A stretch of DNA of 64,000 nt from Symbiodinium natans. Its lineage: Eukaryota; Sar; Dinophyceae; Suessiales; Symbiodiniaceae. Below are positions 20,002-30,068 of the stretch, one piece after another. Location of the stretch: NCBI GenBank assembly GCA_905221605.1, contig CAJNDS010002779.1, positions 1,078,616 to 1,142,615 of the forward strand. Reading direction: 5' to 3'. The notes beneath the pieces were generated by a model. It did no database searches and was not told the origin of the DNA. It saw only the letters and a list, made by a program, of their open reading frames with translations. Within the stretch, counting starts at the first letter, position 1; every line of letters begins with the position of its first letter. The translations under genes were made by a program, and so were the position numbers.

Positions 20002-23000
20002 TACAAGATGCAAGCCCTGAAGCATGCCCAGACAGGCTTGTAGTACTTTCCTTGACACAATGCAACTACCATTGGGGCCCGGGCACCGGTCGGATACTCA
20101 GCGAACTTCTGGAACCCGAAGCCCACAGCCCACAGCCTGAGCCCCTGAACGCAGAAGGCGGGTCTGGAGAGCGTTTTGGGCGTTTAGGGTTACTGCAGCA
20201 CGACCGATGGAGCAGCCGGAAACACCGACCTAAGCCCCGAAACCCCAGGAGCCCTTAAATCCGCCCCCGAACCCTTTTGAGGTCACACCCTTTGTAGACC
20301 TTCTAAACCGCCTTAACACCCCCTTGTGATTGGACACCAGAAAGCACAGCAGATCCTCGCAGCCAGGCGGGCAAACTCCTCGCCTCACAGCGCATGGCGG
20401 CCGCCAAGGCGGTTGGGCGGGTTTACAGGGCTTCGGTGTTCTTTGGGGTGAGGCGGGGGCAGGGGTTGGGCCTGGTTGGGCTGGCTTGGAAGCTCACGCG
20501 TAGTTGCAATGGGGATTCAGGGGACTCAGGGGACTTGGGGGTTTTGAGGTAGGGTTTTGGGGCTAGGGCTCAGCGATTTTGGACCTGTCCCGGTCTGCGA
20601 GGCAGTCCCACTTTAGTTATTGCTAGAGCCCCCCACAACCGTACAAGGTTTTTGAGCGTGTTTCTGGATCTTGTTAGGTGTTGTGGGTTTGTGGGCGGTT
20701 GGGGTGGGTGGATTGGGGTGGTGGGGGGGGGGGGGGGGGGGGGGGGGGGTGGGGTTGGCAATAACGTTCCTGCCGACCTTCACCCTGAACCCAATCCCTG
20801 AGGCCCAGAACCTTAAGTATGTTGTACAAAGAAGCAAAAACGCTGTACATGCAAGGGCTTGTTTCGGCAAGTTCGCTAATTTGCATGGGTGCTACTATCC
20901 CCCCAAACGCAGACACAAGGAAATACAGAAAGAAAGAAGAACCAAAACAAATTGGAAAGAAAAAAGGAAGACATACATCATGAACGACATAGAGAAACCG
21001 GGTGCAGACAGAATTACACAAAACAAGACAAGACACAAAAAAACGAAATTCGGAAATCAAAATCAGGAAGAAGCACCGAGTAGCAAACTACAGAAAGACC
21101 CGAAGAACGAAGTAATCAACAAAGAAAAGGGACAACATAACGACCGACAATAGTATTAATAACCATGAAAGTATTCAGCAGAACACTGTTATTTACGGTG
21201 TTTTTAACTTTGCCTCGCTGTGCAACATACTGCAGAATCACCACAGCACTCCAAACAATCATCTAAACCCAAGCACGGACTTCGTCCTAAAAGCTTGCAA
21301 GCCCGCACAGTGCAAGGCCACACAATTTACACCCTCAAAACACAGCTTGCATCCACGAGAAAGCACACGCAGACATCGCAAAAACGCATTAAACATTTGT
21401 CGCGTTCAACAAAAAGCTTAACACCAAGTGTTCAACTAGACGAAACAAAGTTTCCAGAAACAAAAATAAAACGCGCACGGTTGCAAGGGCGGCCGGTAAT
21501 TTAGGGGGCCTAGAACGCCAGGTACAACTAGCAAGTAACTAAGCTTCCGCATGCCACAAGCCCCTGAACCCCTACCCCCCTAAACTGCCCCCACTGAAGC
21601 TCCCAGCAGTTCCCCTGTGCCGGGAGGTGCAGGCGGAGGCATCGGTGTTGCGCTCCGAGCAGGAGGCGCGCGCAGGGCCCTGCGGCCTCGACACCCCCAA
21701 AGCCCCCGCCCCCCCAAGAACCCTTAAAAATACCCCTTTGCAAGTGCCCTAACAGCACTAAAAGCCCGAAGAGTCCTTGAGAACCCGCAATGCTTGAAGT
21801 CCTAAAGCACCTCCACCACCTCAGAGCGCAGGCCGAAACCACCTTAGCGGGCGTGAGCAAAAACAACAAATGCATGGTGGCGTAGGTACCTAAGGTCCTT
21901 TTGGGCAATGATTCTGTTGGGGTTTTGGTCACCGCTCACCTGAAGGGCTTGCTGAGGTTACCTTGCCGATTAAAGAGTTGAACCTAGTTTAGCGTTGTGG
22001 GTTTATGGGTTTCGGGGGTTTGGGGTTTTTTGCGTCAAAGGAGTTCCCAAACCCGAAGCACCCCGTGCAAGGTGGCGCAGAAGGCGTGGTCGGAGCTGAG
22101 CGAGCAGCAGGCGCCGAGGGTTCGGAGACAGCTTAGAGGCTCCGTTGGCGGAGGCTCAGAATGCTTGTGAGGTCCAGGGTCCGGAGTGGAGCTCAGGAGG
22201 GAGGAGGGAGGTGCCTGGGACCAAAGCTTCAATGGGCGGAGGGTTTGGGGGACCAGTGCTGCTCGACAGATCTCAGGCCGATCCCTCAACCCCTTAAAAC
22301 CCCTCAAGAACAACACGCGTACGGCCTTTTTAGGGCACAGGTTGTGAGGCTTGAGGGCCCCTAGGGTTCACATCCGAGGCTTTCTGGGTACTGGGGACTT
22401 GAAGGTTCCCAAGATCCGCAGGCGGAGATGCTGCTGGAGCTGCAGAGCCTGCTCCCCAGGTAGCCCAGGTACCTCCTCAGAGGGCTTTCTTCCGGGCCTC
22501 TGCGAAGATCTGTCACTTTAGGCCTAGTGGGGGTGGCTTTATCGGTGCTCTAAGCCTGGGTTGGAGGGTTTCATGTAGGCCTCAGGGCTGCCTAGGGATG
22601 TGGTTCTCGAGTGGGCTTGGGGTCCGGAAGACCTTTGTTTGTCCTCTTTGGGTTCTCGTTTCCTGCGTCAGGAGCTCACCGCCAGCTTCTTTCGGAAGGG
22701 ATGAGGGTTTTTGCATCGAACAAGTCGGTGCACTACTTGGATTCAATTTGTGAGTTCCAACGTCTGATGGACATCGCCAGCTGTTCAGGCCGAAGCTGCC
22801 CTAGCTGTACTCCATACATGGGTGTGAGGCGTGCATGTGGGTCTATATTGGCTTAAGCTGACAAGATCGCGCTGGGACCATACTTGGAGAAGTACATGAA
22901 CGGAGCGACGCAGACTTCGGGAAGATTCTGATTCCTGTCGTGTTTAAGGTTCTGGGTGTTAAGGGGTTAGGATCCCTGCACTACCCCCAACCCCCCCCCA

Positions 23001-23521
23001 CCCCCCCAAAACTTGATATCCTAAATCCCCAAAACTTGATATCATCTACCCCAAACTTGATATCCCAAAACACAAACCCCAAGCCCCAAGCCCCAAACCC
23101 TAAATCCTATACCCTAGACCAAAAAGTTACCCCAAAACCTTGAACCAAAAAACTACCCCAACACCCAGAACCAAAAACTCCCAAACCTCCAAGTAGCCGA
23201 GGCCTCGCCCAGCAGCCCAAGTCGATGGACTTGGAGGCCTTGGCTGTCCGGAGCTTCTTTAACTTACTTCGCCTTTATTTAGTTGAACTTTGAACTTTTT
23301 GGGTTTCCTCATTTAGTAGGAATATTAATGTTTAACCTTTTTCCCCTTGGTTATTGGAGAAGTAAGTTAAGGGGCTTTAAGGGGCTTTAAGCGGGTTTCG
23401 GGTTTTGGGATTTTAGGGGTTTTAGGGTTTAGGGCTGAGGGTTGAGGGTTTAGGGTTTCTTCTTTAATGGGCTTTAAGGGGGTTGTGGGTTTTGGGGGAG
23501 GTTTATTCTTGATTCTTTTTT

Positions 23522-23553
<32 letters not shown>

Positions 23554-24318
23554 TGGGGGGGGGTTTAAGGGGGAGTTTACGGGTGTTTTGTTGGGGGGTT
23601 ATGGGGGTTTTAGGGGGGTTTAGGGGTGTTTAGGGTTTGGAGGTTTAGGGTTTATGGGTTTAGGGGCATTTAGGACTTTAGGGTGGTTAGGGCAGGATGG
23701 GGGGGGGGGGGGGTTGAAAGGTTTAGTTTGGGGCTTTAGGGGCTATGGGGGTATGTATGAGTTTTAGGTTGTTTTTGTGTTTTGTGGTTTTGCGGTTTTG
23801 CGGTTGTAACATCCTTGAACATCCCCACACGCACAACATGCAAACTCAAATGACGTTACATTGATCCCCACCCTCCCGATAGATAACACAAAGCCTCTTC
23901 GATGCAGGCAGTTCCCATGCAGTTTGGATCTTTGCTATCACTTACTACTTGACCCTAAGTTGTTGGGTGCGGAGAAAGCCATTGCATATCCAGGCTCATG
24001 GGGAGGAGGAGGGCCCCACAAGACCACCCTCAACCTCCCCAAATCCTGCTTTAAGACTTCCCACCCAAAACCCTAAACAAGACGAATACTAAGCTCTAAA
24101 CCCCTACACCCTAGGCCCTACACTCCTGAACCCCGAAACCCCCTAAACCCCTTAAACCCCCCAACCCCCCCCAAGCCCCTTAAACCCCACAAACCCCCAA
24201 ACCCCTTAAACCCCCCTAAACTCCCTAATCCCTACGAATCCGAGCACCCCTACAAAACGTTGGCGAGGCCGAGCTTCTAGCAGAGCGCCTCCGGGGCCGC
24301 GACCTGGCCTCCCGGGAG
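19050..24318 (+). CDS. Second coiled-coil gene (span of short exons)
   Basis: Short Q/E/A/L-rich exons continue on the + strand: 19050-19118, 19784-19837, 20367-20408, 21627-21662, 22072-22110, 22422-22459 and 24268-24318. Each sits between an AG acceptor and a GC, GT or GA donor, and all but one are phase 0. They read like parts of an extended helix. They lack the regular 24/21 module pattern of the gene at 186-7724, so I treat them as a separate gene, though a relationship is possible. Exons after 24318 may include a tiny AELAQ piece near 25017. Product is not recognised; the start and end are unknown. Confidence 0.5.
19784..19837 (+). CDS. Coiled-coil exon (18 codons)
   Basis: Reads ELLQRLALLQEELAMEQQ between CCCCAG and a GA donor (GACAGAATG). 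Leucines are spaced in a heptad-like way. The intron behind it carries a G run of about 31 bases (19969-19999). Confidence 0.57.
20367..20408 (+). CDS. Coiled-coil-like exon (14 codons)
   Basis: Reads AGKLLASQRMAAAK between GCCAG and a GC donor. It is short, so support is mostly from composition and border bases. The intron after it contains a 27-base G run (20723-20749). Confidence 0.42.
20890..21480 (+). other. A-rich island lacking telomere-like sequence
   Basis: About 600 bp are rich in AAACAAAA, AGAAAGAA and ACACAAAA on the + strand and almost free of TTTAGGG-type words, unlike neighbouring intron sequence. Frames through it are lysine/asparagine/threonine-rich and look non-coding. It may be an inserted element or an intron of different origin. 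Confidence 0.5.
21627..21662 (+). CDS. Coiled-coil exon (12 codons)
   Basis: Reads VQAEASVLRSEQ between GGGAG and a GA donor; it may continue as EARA. An alternative acceptor at the internal CAG would start it at 21633. Confidence 0.45.
22072..22110 (+). CDS. Coiled-coil exon (13 codons)
   Basis: Reads VAQKAWSELSEQQ between GCAAG and a GC donor. Phase 0 on both sides. Confidence 0.48.
22422..22459 (+). CDS. Coiled-coil exon (38 bp)
   Basis: Reads AEMLLELQSLLP then AG before a GT donor (GTAGCC), following CCGCAG. Ends in phase 2, unlike the others, so the next exon should begin with one base of a split codon. Confidence 0.48.
22950..23185 (+). repeat. Repeated CCCAAAACTTGATATC phrases
   Basis: CAAAACTTGATATC or CAAACTTGATATC occurs three times (around 23006, 23030 and 23052), followed by related AACCAAAAACTACCCC phrases. 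It is a small local amplification inside C-rich intron sequence. Confidence 0.6.
23516..23552 (+). repeat. T16-G21 homopolymer pair
   Basis: Sixteen T followed by twenty-one G, within G-rich TTTAGGG-like sequence running from about 23360 to 23760. Another G run of about 15 is at 23699-23713. Confidence 0.9.
24268..24318 (+). CDS. Coiled-coil exon (17 codons)
   Basis: Reads AELLAERLRGRDLASRE between GGCGAG and a GC donor, phase 0. Upstream is about 200 bp of CCCTTAAACC-like sequence. Confidence 0.55.
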
Positions 24319-25768
24319 GCATCCTTCTCCTCCGCGCGCCCCCGATGTTTTCTTGGGGTTTTGTTTGCTGTGCAAAACAGCATTTCTCGGCACAGATGCG
24401 ACCCTGCACACGACGCAGTCTAGACGCTCTGACGGTACAAAAACAGGGCATGTTGCACTTGTGTTATTCTGCACTGCGTCTTGTTCGTTTTGACCTTGAC
24501 TTCCTGTGGGCTCTTTTGTTCAGAGGGCCGGTTGGGGTTTTTAGGCAGCTTCACAAGAACTATTACTTTTGAGAGGTTCGTTTTGAGCCGTTTGCTCTGT
24601 TGTTTTAGTTTTTTTGGATGTTCTAAGGCTTGTTTAATGCTTTAGGGCTTCAGGTGCCAGGTTTTGGAAAGAGTTTTTCGGGGAGTGCCTTTCCGACAGC
24701 TGCAGGGGTTTCGGTTCAGGGCTTCGGTTCTCCCTCTTAGGAGTTAGGGCATAGGAAAGTCGGTTTCAAGTCAGCTCACAGATTCAGATTCAAGTGCGTG
24801 GAGCTGCAGCACTGAGCCCTAAACCCGAAGAAGTTTGGCTTGAGAGACCCCAAACCCTGAAAGTCGGAATTCTTTGAAGAGACCGGATGTCGCACCTTCC
24901 CTGCTACCTGCTTTCCGGCCCCTGCTTTCCAGCCCAGCCATTTTATAAGACCATTACCCCTAAACCCCAACCCCCCGTCCCCCTCAAACCTTTAAGCCCC
25001 TGCAGCGTGTCGTGAGGCTGAGCTGGCGCAGGATCGGTTGGGGCGATGGTTGTTGATGCTGGCTCTAGGGCTCAGGGCCAGACATATCCCTTGACCCTCA
25101 CAACCCCTTATGCTCGAAGATTGACCCTGCACCTCGTACAGCCATGATGGGTACGGTAGCACTCATACCTGCAACCGATCTTCTTCATTGATCAGCACGC
25201 TTTAAGCCCCAAACCCGCAGCTCTTGTCTTGTATGACTTTTTAGTCAACAGCACCCAAAATACCATGGCCATTCTAATTAAGTAGGCACGCGGTTTAGGG
25301 TTTAGGGTGTCAGCCCCAAAACGTCCAAACCTTAAACTGCAAGGGCTATCAGGGTGCATCACGAGTTCTGGCTTCGGCAGCTCAAAAGTATCCCAAGTCA
25401 CGTTGGAGTTTATGGCGAAGGCTTAGGCGAGGGGTTACCGTTAGCCTAAGAATATGCCAGACACCTCGAACCCGAAACGGGAACTTCCGGGTTTAGGGCC
25501 CAGGGTTATGGTCACCCTAAGCTGAACAGCAACCCATGCTCCAAGCCCTCGAAGCCCTCCGAAAACCGCCTGTAGGGGCTAAATCCCAAACCCTGAACCC
25601 TCAACTCTCAAGCCCCTAAACCAGAAACCCCTAAGCCGCTAAGCCCTAAAACCCCTAAAACCCCTGAAAGCCTAAAGCCCCTAAAGCCCCTACAACCCCT
25701 AAAACCCCTAAGCCCCTAAATCTAGACCCCTCATCCTCAATTCTCTCCCCCCCCCTCCCCCCACCATC

Positions 25769-25861
25769 ATGGCCCTGCGGCTGCATGTGGCGCTGCTCAG
25801 CGGGCAGAGCGCCGCGCTGCAAGCAGCACCCGAGACCAGCGTGGCCGACCTAAAGTGCCTG
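25769..25861 (+). CDS. UBL-RCC1 gene exon 1 (start codon)
   Basis: ATG follows CCACCATC. Thirty-one codons read MALRLHVALLSGQSAAL to VADLKCL, the first strand-turn-strand and helix start of a ubiquitin-like fold. A GC donor (GCCTAG) ends it before an in-frame TAG. Confidence 0.78.
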
Positions 25862-28800
25862 GCCTAGTTATTGGGGATTAGGGAGGAGGGCTTAGGGCTT
25901 AGGGGTTTAGGGATTTACGGCTTTAGGGGTTTAGGGATTTAGGGGTTATGGCGTTAGGGCTGAGGGGCTCTTAGTAGGGCTTAGGCATCAGGGATTTAGG
26001 GACTTAAGCGAGCGTCGCATCAACTTTATTGAACGGTTGTTTTCACAAACGGGAAGGATGCAAGGGTTTGGCTCAATGTCAGGTAAACCCCTCAGCCCAT
26101 GGCGAGTGTCCGCAAACCCAAACATGGGCAGGCGTGGAGGTGTTTGCAGCCGCCTTTCCGGGGCAGTATCGTGGGAAGTTTAAGCTTGCGGTTCCCCCAA
26201 AGTGGGCATGTCAGAAGCCTAAGACCTGAAAACCCGAACCCTGAGCCCTGACATCGAAGCACCCAGTCTGCGCCCTGACCTTGAGCAGTGGTACCGCCAT
26301 CCCTTGGAGGCGGTTGGGTTCCCTTGTTCTCCATGGGAGAAGCTGAAGCACAAAGCAGCGCCACAAAGCAACCTAAAGCCCTCAAAGCACCCAACCACCT
26401 CCCCCCTGTAAACCTAAAACCCTGGAGCCCTCGACCCCCGAAGAGCCCTCCATCTCTAGAGCACTGAAGCCCTAAACGCCCGACCCCCAAAGCCCCGGAT
26501 CTCAAAAGCACTTGAAGCCCCTAAGCCTCCGACGCTCCAAAGCCCCCGCGTCTCTACAGTCCTCAGGGAAGGCACATGCTCCCTTCTTGAAAGGGTTCTC
26601 AAGTATGGGCCCTTGGGTCTTTTTGGGTATCTAAGGGGTTTTCTTCGGGTTCCCCAATCAAGGGCTCCTGTTAAGGGACCATGTAACCTAAGAAAAGCCC
26701 CTCTTGCCACCCAGACTTCTGGCCCAGCGGGAGCTCGGAGTGGGTGTGCAAAAACTGTGGCTTGGATTCCAGGCTGTAGAGGGGTTTTCGGGGTTTGCGG
26801 GGTTTTGGGGCTGTGAAGAATGCCCACCCACCCATTGGTCCCACCCATTGGTCCCACCCATTGGTCCCACATCAGCAGGTACATGTACAGCAACCTCATT
26901 GTTGCAAACCAACAACACATCACATCAAGACACCGCAATCAGCAAAGCAATTACACACAACGAAGGTAGACCTTCAGCTAAGATGCAACAAGACGCTCAT
27001 CAACCACAATGAACTCTTGCTAAGAAGACCTCCTTGAAGAAGGAAGTCCCTCAAGGAGGCATCCGTAAAGGAAGTCCTCAAAAGGGCCCCTAAGGAAGGC
27101 CTCCAAAGCAGACCCCTCACGGAGGCCCTTAAAGTAAGCTGTTTTTCCCCGAGAATCAAATGACGTAGAAGAACAAGGACGCCCAACCTCCCCCCGCTCC
27201 CCTGGCCTGGTGCCAGAATTCAATGCAGCTTGCGGGAAAGCATGAGGGAGACCCGAAGCAAGCGCTTCAACCCCCAAACCCTACACCCCGAAATGGCAAA
27301 ATCCGGGCAAGCGGCCAGAGGTTCGCCAGCTCCGGCGCGGCCCTTTCCGAGAAGGCCACGCTGCAGGAAGCGGGGCTGCAGGACGTCCTTACCGCCCCAA
27401 TAAGGGCTTGTTGGTGAGTGGCGAGGGCTTAGGGTTCAAGGGTCAAGCCATTTCAAGGTCTCGATATTAGGGTTTAGGGTTCAGGGTCTAGGCTTAAGAC
27501 TCATAGGGCTCTTAGGGCAGGCTTGCGGGTTTAGGGTCAAGGCTTTGAGGGTTCAGGATTAAGTCTGCAAGGTTTGAACGAGACGCAGCTAGGGTGGTTC
27601 TGCTGGTATTCCCTGGCTTAGGGTTTACGGGGCTTTGAGGGATGCTAGCGCTGCACCCCCCCCCCAAAGACACTCCTATGATACGGCCCCCGACATTCCC
27701 TCAGGATGTTCAGGCAGCCTGTGCTGGAGCCCTGCTTAGAGCCCTGAACCCCTAGCAGGCCCCTAGCAAGAACTGGGGCTCTTGCGTGTTCTGAGAAGCC
27801 CCAGAGGCCCTTTTAGGGCTTTAGGGGTTTTAGAGGTTTACGGTTTCAGGGTTTTAGAGGTTTAGGGTCTTAGTGTGTCTAGGGTTTTGATGGTTTTAGG
27901 GTTTCAGGGTTTAGGGGCCTGGGGGGGTTGAGGGGTTTTGGGCTTGGGCTAGGTGCTTACATGATTCATTCCCTTTCGGTTCACCTCAGTACTCTTGAGT
28001 CTTTACCCTGTCATGAAGGCCTGGAAGCCTGTTGTCTGTAGAGGGTTCACGTACTCCGGTACTTTGGGGTTTCAGTGTGAGAGCAGGATGGCGCGACGCT
28101 GAGTGCGGTGGTCCGCAAGGTCACGCAGGGTGGGGGGACTTAGCCTCAATTGGACACAACAACCCTCGTACGGAAGTAAGCCGGCAATGTCGTGTTGAGT
28201 GTGAGGATGGCTGAGGGTTTCGTCACCGACATGATGAGCCCCCCACCCGAGCAACCCGAGCAGACCCTGCTGGGGGGCAGGCGCAGCTGGTAGCCACGCG
28301 CGCGTCCTTCGCACTGCTGCGCAAGGAAGGAACTGTAGCTTGGCAGGGGGGCTCGGGGTTAGCTACATGGGCAGAGCTGGGGGTAGTGGTACCCTCATGG
28401 GTGGAGGGGTTCAGGTGTTTATCGGGGCCAGGTTTTCGGCTCGGGCCTTTCAAGGTTGCTGGGCTAAGTTTGCTTCAGGCTTCATTCAAATGCAGTTGAA
28501 ACTTGGAGGTTTCACCTCAAGCGCAACCCGATGTCCCTCAACCCTCGACCCGTAGGTTGCAGGGTCTTCGGGCCGAGGTTTCCGGCCAGATGAATCACTA
28601 AAGGCGCCCGTTTCTATTCCTCGGTGGGGAACTTGGCTTCCCTCAACCCTAAACCCATCTGAAGCCCTGGAGGCCCTAAAGCGACTCAAGGCCTAAAAGC
28701 TCAAAGCATAGGGCTTCAGACTTCCGATTCGGTCAGTGCCTTCAATTCCAAAACTCGATTTTCCCGCAAATTTGTCAGAGCCGAGTGAGAACCATGGACC

Positions 28801-30068
28801 TCGCTCAAAATCGCCCGAATCCCGAATTCTTCTGGTTTGGGGTTGGGGGGGGGGGGGCGTGACCCCAGCATATACTTCCACTAAGCTTTGCAAGACCCGA
28901 GGTGGTGTCCTGGGGTTCCGCTGCTTGCGTCCAAGCGGACCACCTTCGGGACGTGCAGCGCGTCTCAGGCTCAGGGGCCGCCTTTGCCGCGCTGCTCTCG
29001 GAAGGCTCGGTGGTGACCTGGGGTGATCCCCGGTCCGGCGGGGACAGCCGAGCGGTACAAGCGCAGCTCCGAGATGTGAGGGAGATTTTCGCTGCCCGCT
29101 TCGCCTTTGCCGCTTTGCTGGCGGACGGATCCGTGGTTACCTGGGGCCATCCAAAGTTCGGTGGCGACAGCAGCGCTGTGAAAGAGCAGCTTTGCAACAT
29201 ACAGCAGGTGCATGGATCTCATCAGGCTTTTACGGCTATCCGGGCAGATGGCTTGGCTGTCATGTGGGGAGTAGCAGCGTGTGGTGATGACTTACACAGC
29301 ACAGTGAAGGATCAGCTGAGAAACGTTCGGCAGATCCAGGCATCGGCTAGTGCCTTCGCCGCCATCCTGGCTGACGAAACCGTGGTGAGTTGGGGAAACT
29401 TGCTGGATGGCGGGGACAGTGGCTCAGTGCAACACAAGCTGAAGCACGTACAGAAGCTCAAAGCCACCCTTCGCGCCTTTGCAGCAATCCTGTCCGACGG
29501 TTCGGTGGTGACCTGGGGCAGTGCTCGTCACGGGGGGGACAGCAGCTCCGTGCAGGAGCAGCTGACCGGTGTGCAGGACATCCAAGCTTCCGCCGGCGCC
29601 TTCGCTGCCCTCCGCGCGGACGGCTCCGTCGTTTCCTGGGGCTCCCCGGAAATGGGGGGCGACAGCAGCGCCTTGCGCCATGAGCGGCATGAGCGGCATG
29701 AGCGGCAAGAGCGGCATGAGGGCACCCACGTGTGCCAGCTCCAAGCCTCGGAGCGTGCCTTTGCGGCCATCCTCGCCGACGGCTCTGTGTGTACCTGGGG
29801 TGACAAGTGCTACGGTGCCGACAGCGCCGCCGTGCAAGAGCAGCTTGTTAAGGTGCAGCAAGTCTGTGCCTCGGCAGGGGCCTTCGCGGCCCTCTGTGCA
29901 GATGGGCACGTCGTGTCTTGGGGCGCCCCGGACTTCGGCAGTGACAGTAGCCGTGTGCAGGAGCAGCTGAGCACGTCAGACCCGGCCGAGGCAGCTGAGA
30001 GTCAAAGTCAAAGTCATCAGTGCTTTTGCGGGGGGTTGCGGGTGCTTGCCAGTCGTAGACTCGGGTAG
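25769..30068 (+). CDS. Ubiquitin-like domain plus RCC1-like repeat protein (five exons)
   Basis: Exons: 25769-25861, 26728-26756, 27321-27393, 28281-28334, 28902-30068. Spliced, the start reads MALRLHVALLSGQSAAL, then RELGVGVQKL, FASSGAALSEKATLQEAGLQ and a strand ending VLTA. That is the ubiquitin-like N-terminus common in dinoflagellate proteins (compare LGVGRGRLL and EAGLQDGDVLT types). It leads into about nine ~41-residue repeats of the form FAALLADGSVVTWG-x-GGDS-x-VQEQL, as in dinoflagellate proteins usually annotated HERC2- or RCC1-like. A beta-propeller-type fold is likely; the binding partner is unknown and no HECT ligase domain follows. Junctions 2-3, 3-4 and 4-5 keep frame exactly with GT/GC donors and AG acceptors. 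Junction 1-2 is ambiguous. The stop is TAG at 30066-30068. Confidence 0.85.
26728..26756 (+). CDS. UBL-RCC1 gene exon 2 (RELGVGVQKL)
   Basis: The 29-bp exon after GGCCCAG reads RELGVGVQKL and ends with CT before a GT donor (GTGGCT). Joined to G|TTC at 27321 it gives KL-FASSG, matching the usual GVGRGRLL-x-SSG core. Upstream bases GCC CAG would encode the expected AQ if they were exonic. Confidence 0.7.
26829..26870 (+). repeat. 14-bp tandem repeat (CCCATTGGTCCCAC)x3
   Basis: Three adjacent copies in an intron of the UBL-RCC1 gene. Confidence 0.9.
27321..27393 (+). CDS. UBL-RCC1 gene exon 3
   Basis: After CCAGAG the exon completes Leu and reads FASSGAALSEKATLQEAGLQ then DVLT, the C-terminal strand of the ubiquitin-like domain. 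It ends in phase 0 before a GC donor. Confidence 0.78.
28281..28334 (+). CDS. UBL-RCC1 gene exon 4
   Basis: Eighteen codons after GGGGCAG read AQLVATRASFALLRKEGT, the first half of an RCC1-like repeat, and end at a GT donor (GTAGCT). Joining to VVSWG at 28902 recreates a full FALLRKEGTVVSWG repeat. Confidence 0.82.
28902..30068 (+). CDS. UBL-RCC1 gene exon 5 (RCC1-like repeat exon)
   Basis: This 1167-bp exon follows CCCGAG and carries eight further repeats with the signature AFAAxLxDGSVVTWG. The TAG stop follows LASRRLG. One repeat (29682-29720) contains a 9-bp in-frame tandem giving an HERHERHERQERHE run between GGDSSAL and THVCQL. It is the longest exon in the window. Confidence 0.9.
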   Translation: MVSWGSAACVQADHLRDVQRVSGSGAAFAALLSEGSVVTWGDPRSGGDSRAVQAQLRDVREIFAARFAFAALLADGSVVTWGHPKFGGDSSAVKEQLCNIQQVHGSHQAFTAIRADGLAVMWGVAACGDDLHSTVKDQLRNVRQIQASASAFAAILADETVVSWGNLLDGGDSGSVQHKLKHVQKLKATLRAFAAILSDGSVVTWGSARHGGDSSSVQEQLTGVQDIQASAGAFAALRADGSVVSWGSPEMGGDSSALRHERHERHERQERHEGTHVCQLQASERAFAAILADGSVCTWGDKCYGADSAAVQEQLVKVQQVCASAGAFAALCADGHVVSWGAPDFGSDSSRVQEQLSTSDPAEAAESQSQSHQCFCGGLRVLASRRLG

